Shown here piece after piece: positions 7,401 to 7,691 of a stretch of 7,691 nt of DNA; the stretch's first letter is position 1, and the number at the start of each line of letters is the position of its first letter. Origin of the DNA: Acidobacteriota bacterium. Its GTDB lineage: Bacteria; Acidobacteriota; Thermoanaerobaculia; Gp7-AA8. The DNA is taken from NCBI GenBank assembly GCA_003222375.1, contig QHVX01000241.1, positions 1-7,691 of the forward strand, given 5' to 3'. Made by a program: the position numbers and the translations under genes. The notes beneath the pieces were generated by a model that did no database searches, was not told the DNA's origin, and saw nothing but the letters and a program-made list of their open reading frames with translations.

Positions 7401-7691
7401 AATCGTCGACGCGCAAGGGCGGCAGCTCGACAACAACGGCGGATTCCGATTCAACTCTTCGACCGAGCCGGTGAAGCTCACGCTGTCGCCGGGTTCGTAC
7501 ACCGTGACCCTCACTGCGATGGGCTACGCACCGAAGACGCTGAGCGTGACCGTACCGTCAGACATTACGGTGCAGATGCTGCCGGGTGGAACGCTGGTGC
7601 TACGCTCGAAGAGCAGCTCGCAACAGCGCGTGCGTCTGATCGATCCGAAAGGTGTGGTCTATCCGCGCGGTCCGAGCGGGATCTTCATGAT
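4381..7691 (+). CDS. 3' part of the giant carboxypeptidase-regulatory-like repeat protein (runs off right edge)
   Basis: 1103 open codons to the window end, continuing the gene that starts at 3852. The frame is open from 4189; the first usable start is the GTG at 4381, but no ribosome-binding site precedes it, so it is probably not an independent gene. It is a tandem array of immunoglobulin-like beta-sandwich units of about 76-101 residues, each beginning with a GRVVD-like strand and containing T/SDxxGxF and PGxYxV-like strands. Approximate units start at 4396, 4624, 4918, 5221, 5521, 5758, 6043, 6313, 6568, 6829, 7078 and a degenerate one at 7342; another begins near 7594. A glycine-rich loop (GRMRGFGGGGGGP) interrupts the unit at 4624. 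There are no cysteines and no membrane segment in the visible part. Such units occur in exported proteins as structural spacers or carbohydrate/peptide-binding modules; the specific role and any C-terminal anchor are unknown. Confidence 0.88.
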   Translation, partial: MALNAGVTVKGRVVAENGQTPVAKASVTIDDWPLAVTADDGTFTIAHAPRDWQDVETRSGNLSGVRTRTNDAVPTIRLKKLAKVTGTVRDAKTQMPLSNAEVRLGPANVFGRMRGFGGGGGGPIAPGAIESVMTDAKGTFTIAAAPGQYNLSAIYPGTFIGNATVSATAGQTVNKALFGSARARVTGTVVDEDKRGIAGARLVSRNAGRDGGPMMFAPGRPQDASGFSGPDGRFVLRNVLPEAEVQIEAAKKGFPATRSASLRLNPGEKKSGVMITIPRGVVFTGKVVDANGRAVSGVGIAPVETEGRGFAGMVRRVVVAMQRDREEDVVRSGSDGTFSLRVKEGTYDVVFKREGFATRTMRAVAINAASRPVEVRLDPGVEITGRVVRNGAGVEGVNINGMSEDGPTSTVTASDGSFTLTDLSPGQMMLNATKMDSFIMQTRPVTAPARDVVIELPNGGRIAGRVVDKSTHNPVTSFQAGIANVRSAGGMVLAMPPMLKSFSSDDGSFMLENVPPGQKELIVSAPGYTTSRIPSVNVEDGKTVSDVEVAMETGVRLTGRVTGPDGSPVSGVTVRETSGSTPGPRFMPGMDSSATTDPNGEFAIESIDPGDKTFNFSRQNYLPVDKTITLSGREARLDVQLSSGLTLTGTVLTESGTPVADASVSANSASETGFGRGGRTDGNGNFQINGLAPGHYTITAAKPGLASGMLRDFDITAGAPARVVMKMGGTIVGQVTGLTASELENATVMANSPNGGATAEVDSSGSFRMEGTPTGTVRVSARTGRGIGGGGKTSAVQSVQVDPGSSVQVNIQFKTDTVIRGRVTRNGQPLANVMVMFTPRNAQSQTQSSGTADSNGNYQIAGLDDGTYNVGVIDIDRSGAYSSTYQVQGSGSYDIDIKTASIRGRVVDASTGEALANAQVQIQSGQGFLSSRAALTDPAGSFFLDNVARGSYQITAQKDGYGHVVQQVVVGDTAPDDLELKLAPSSGVTLRVVDGRDNRALSANVLRIVDAQGRQLDNNGGFRFNSSTEPVKLTLSPGSYTVTLTAMGYAPKTLSVTVPSDITVQMLPGGTLVLRSKSSSQQRVRLIDPKGVVYPRGPSGIFM

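Noticed and set aside
5629..7416. Long minus-strand open frame of 595 codons opposite the repeat protein
   Set aside because: The translation is a low-complexity mix of Arg, Asp, Ala, His and Val with no recognisable domain, while the plus strand shows clear repeated domain motifs. It is an antisense shadow of GC-rich coding.

Overview
The window is GC-rich bacterial chromosome that looks like Acidobacteriota or a similar soil or sediment lineage. This rests on the GC-rich codon use, the PDZ / multi-pass membrane / GAF / PAS histidine kinase type, the very large array of carboxypeptidase-regulatory-like repeats, and a palindromic interspersed repeat whose translations (CHPERSEG..., ...RYARDDK) recur in proteins of such genomes. 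The assignment is an inference; no rRNA, tRNA or marker gene is present.

Layout: (1) Positions 1-2661, minus strand: a membrane-bound hybrid-sensory histidine kinase (at least 887 residues) that runs off the left edge inside its ATPase domain. (2) Positions 2662-2812: a 151-nt gap, slightly AT-richer, with two small hairpins and no gene. (3) Positions 2813-3787, minus strand: a TIGR02757/DUF2400-family protein whose core resembles an endonuclease III-type DNA glycosylase. It carries an in-frame insertion made by a 106-nt element with perfect 28-bp inverted arms (3196-3301). (4) Positions 3788-3851: a 64-nt divergent spacer. (5) Positions 3852-7691, plus strand: one very large secreted protein of at least 14 tandem beta-sandwich repeats. 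It is split by an apparent +1 frameshift near 4365 and runs off the right edge.

The kinase and the DUF2400 gene lie on the same strand 151 nt apart and could be co-transcribed, but nothing ties their functions together. The repeat protein is divergent and probably exported (signal peptide, no cysteine in the conceptual reading). The best leads are the in-frame palindrome in a DUF2400 gene, the C7 tract inside it, and the frameshifted repeat giant. I see no CRISPR array, transposase, phage gene, toxin-antitoxin pair or clear new defence system.
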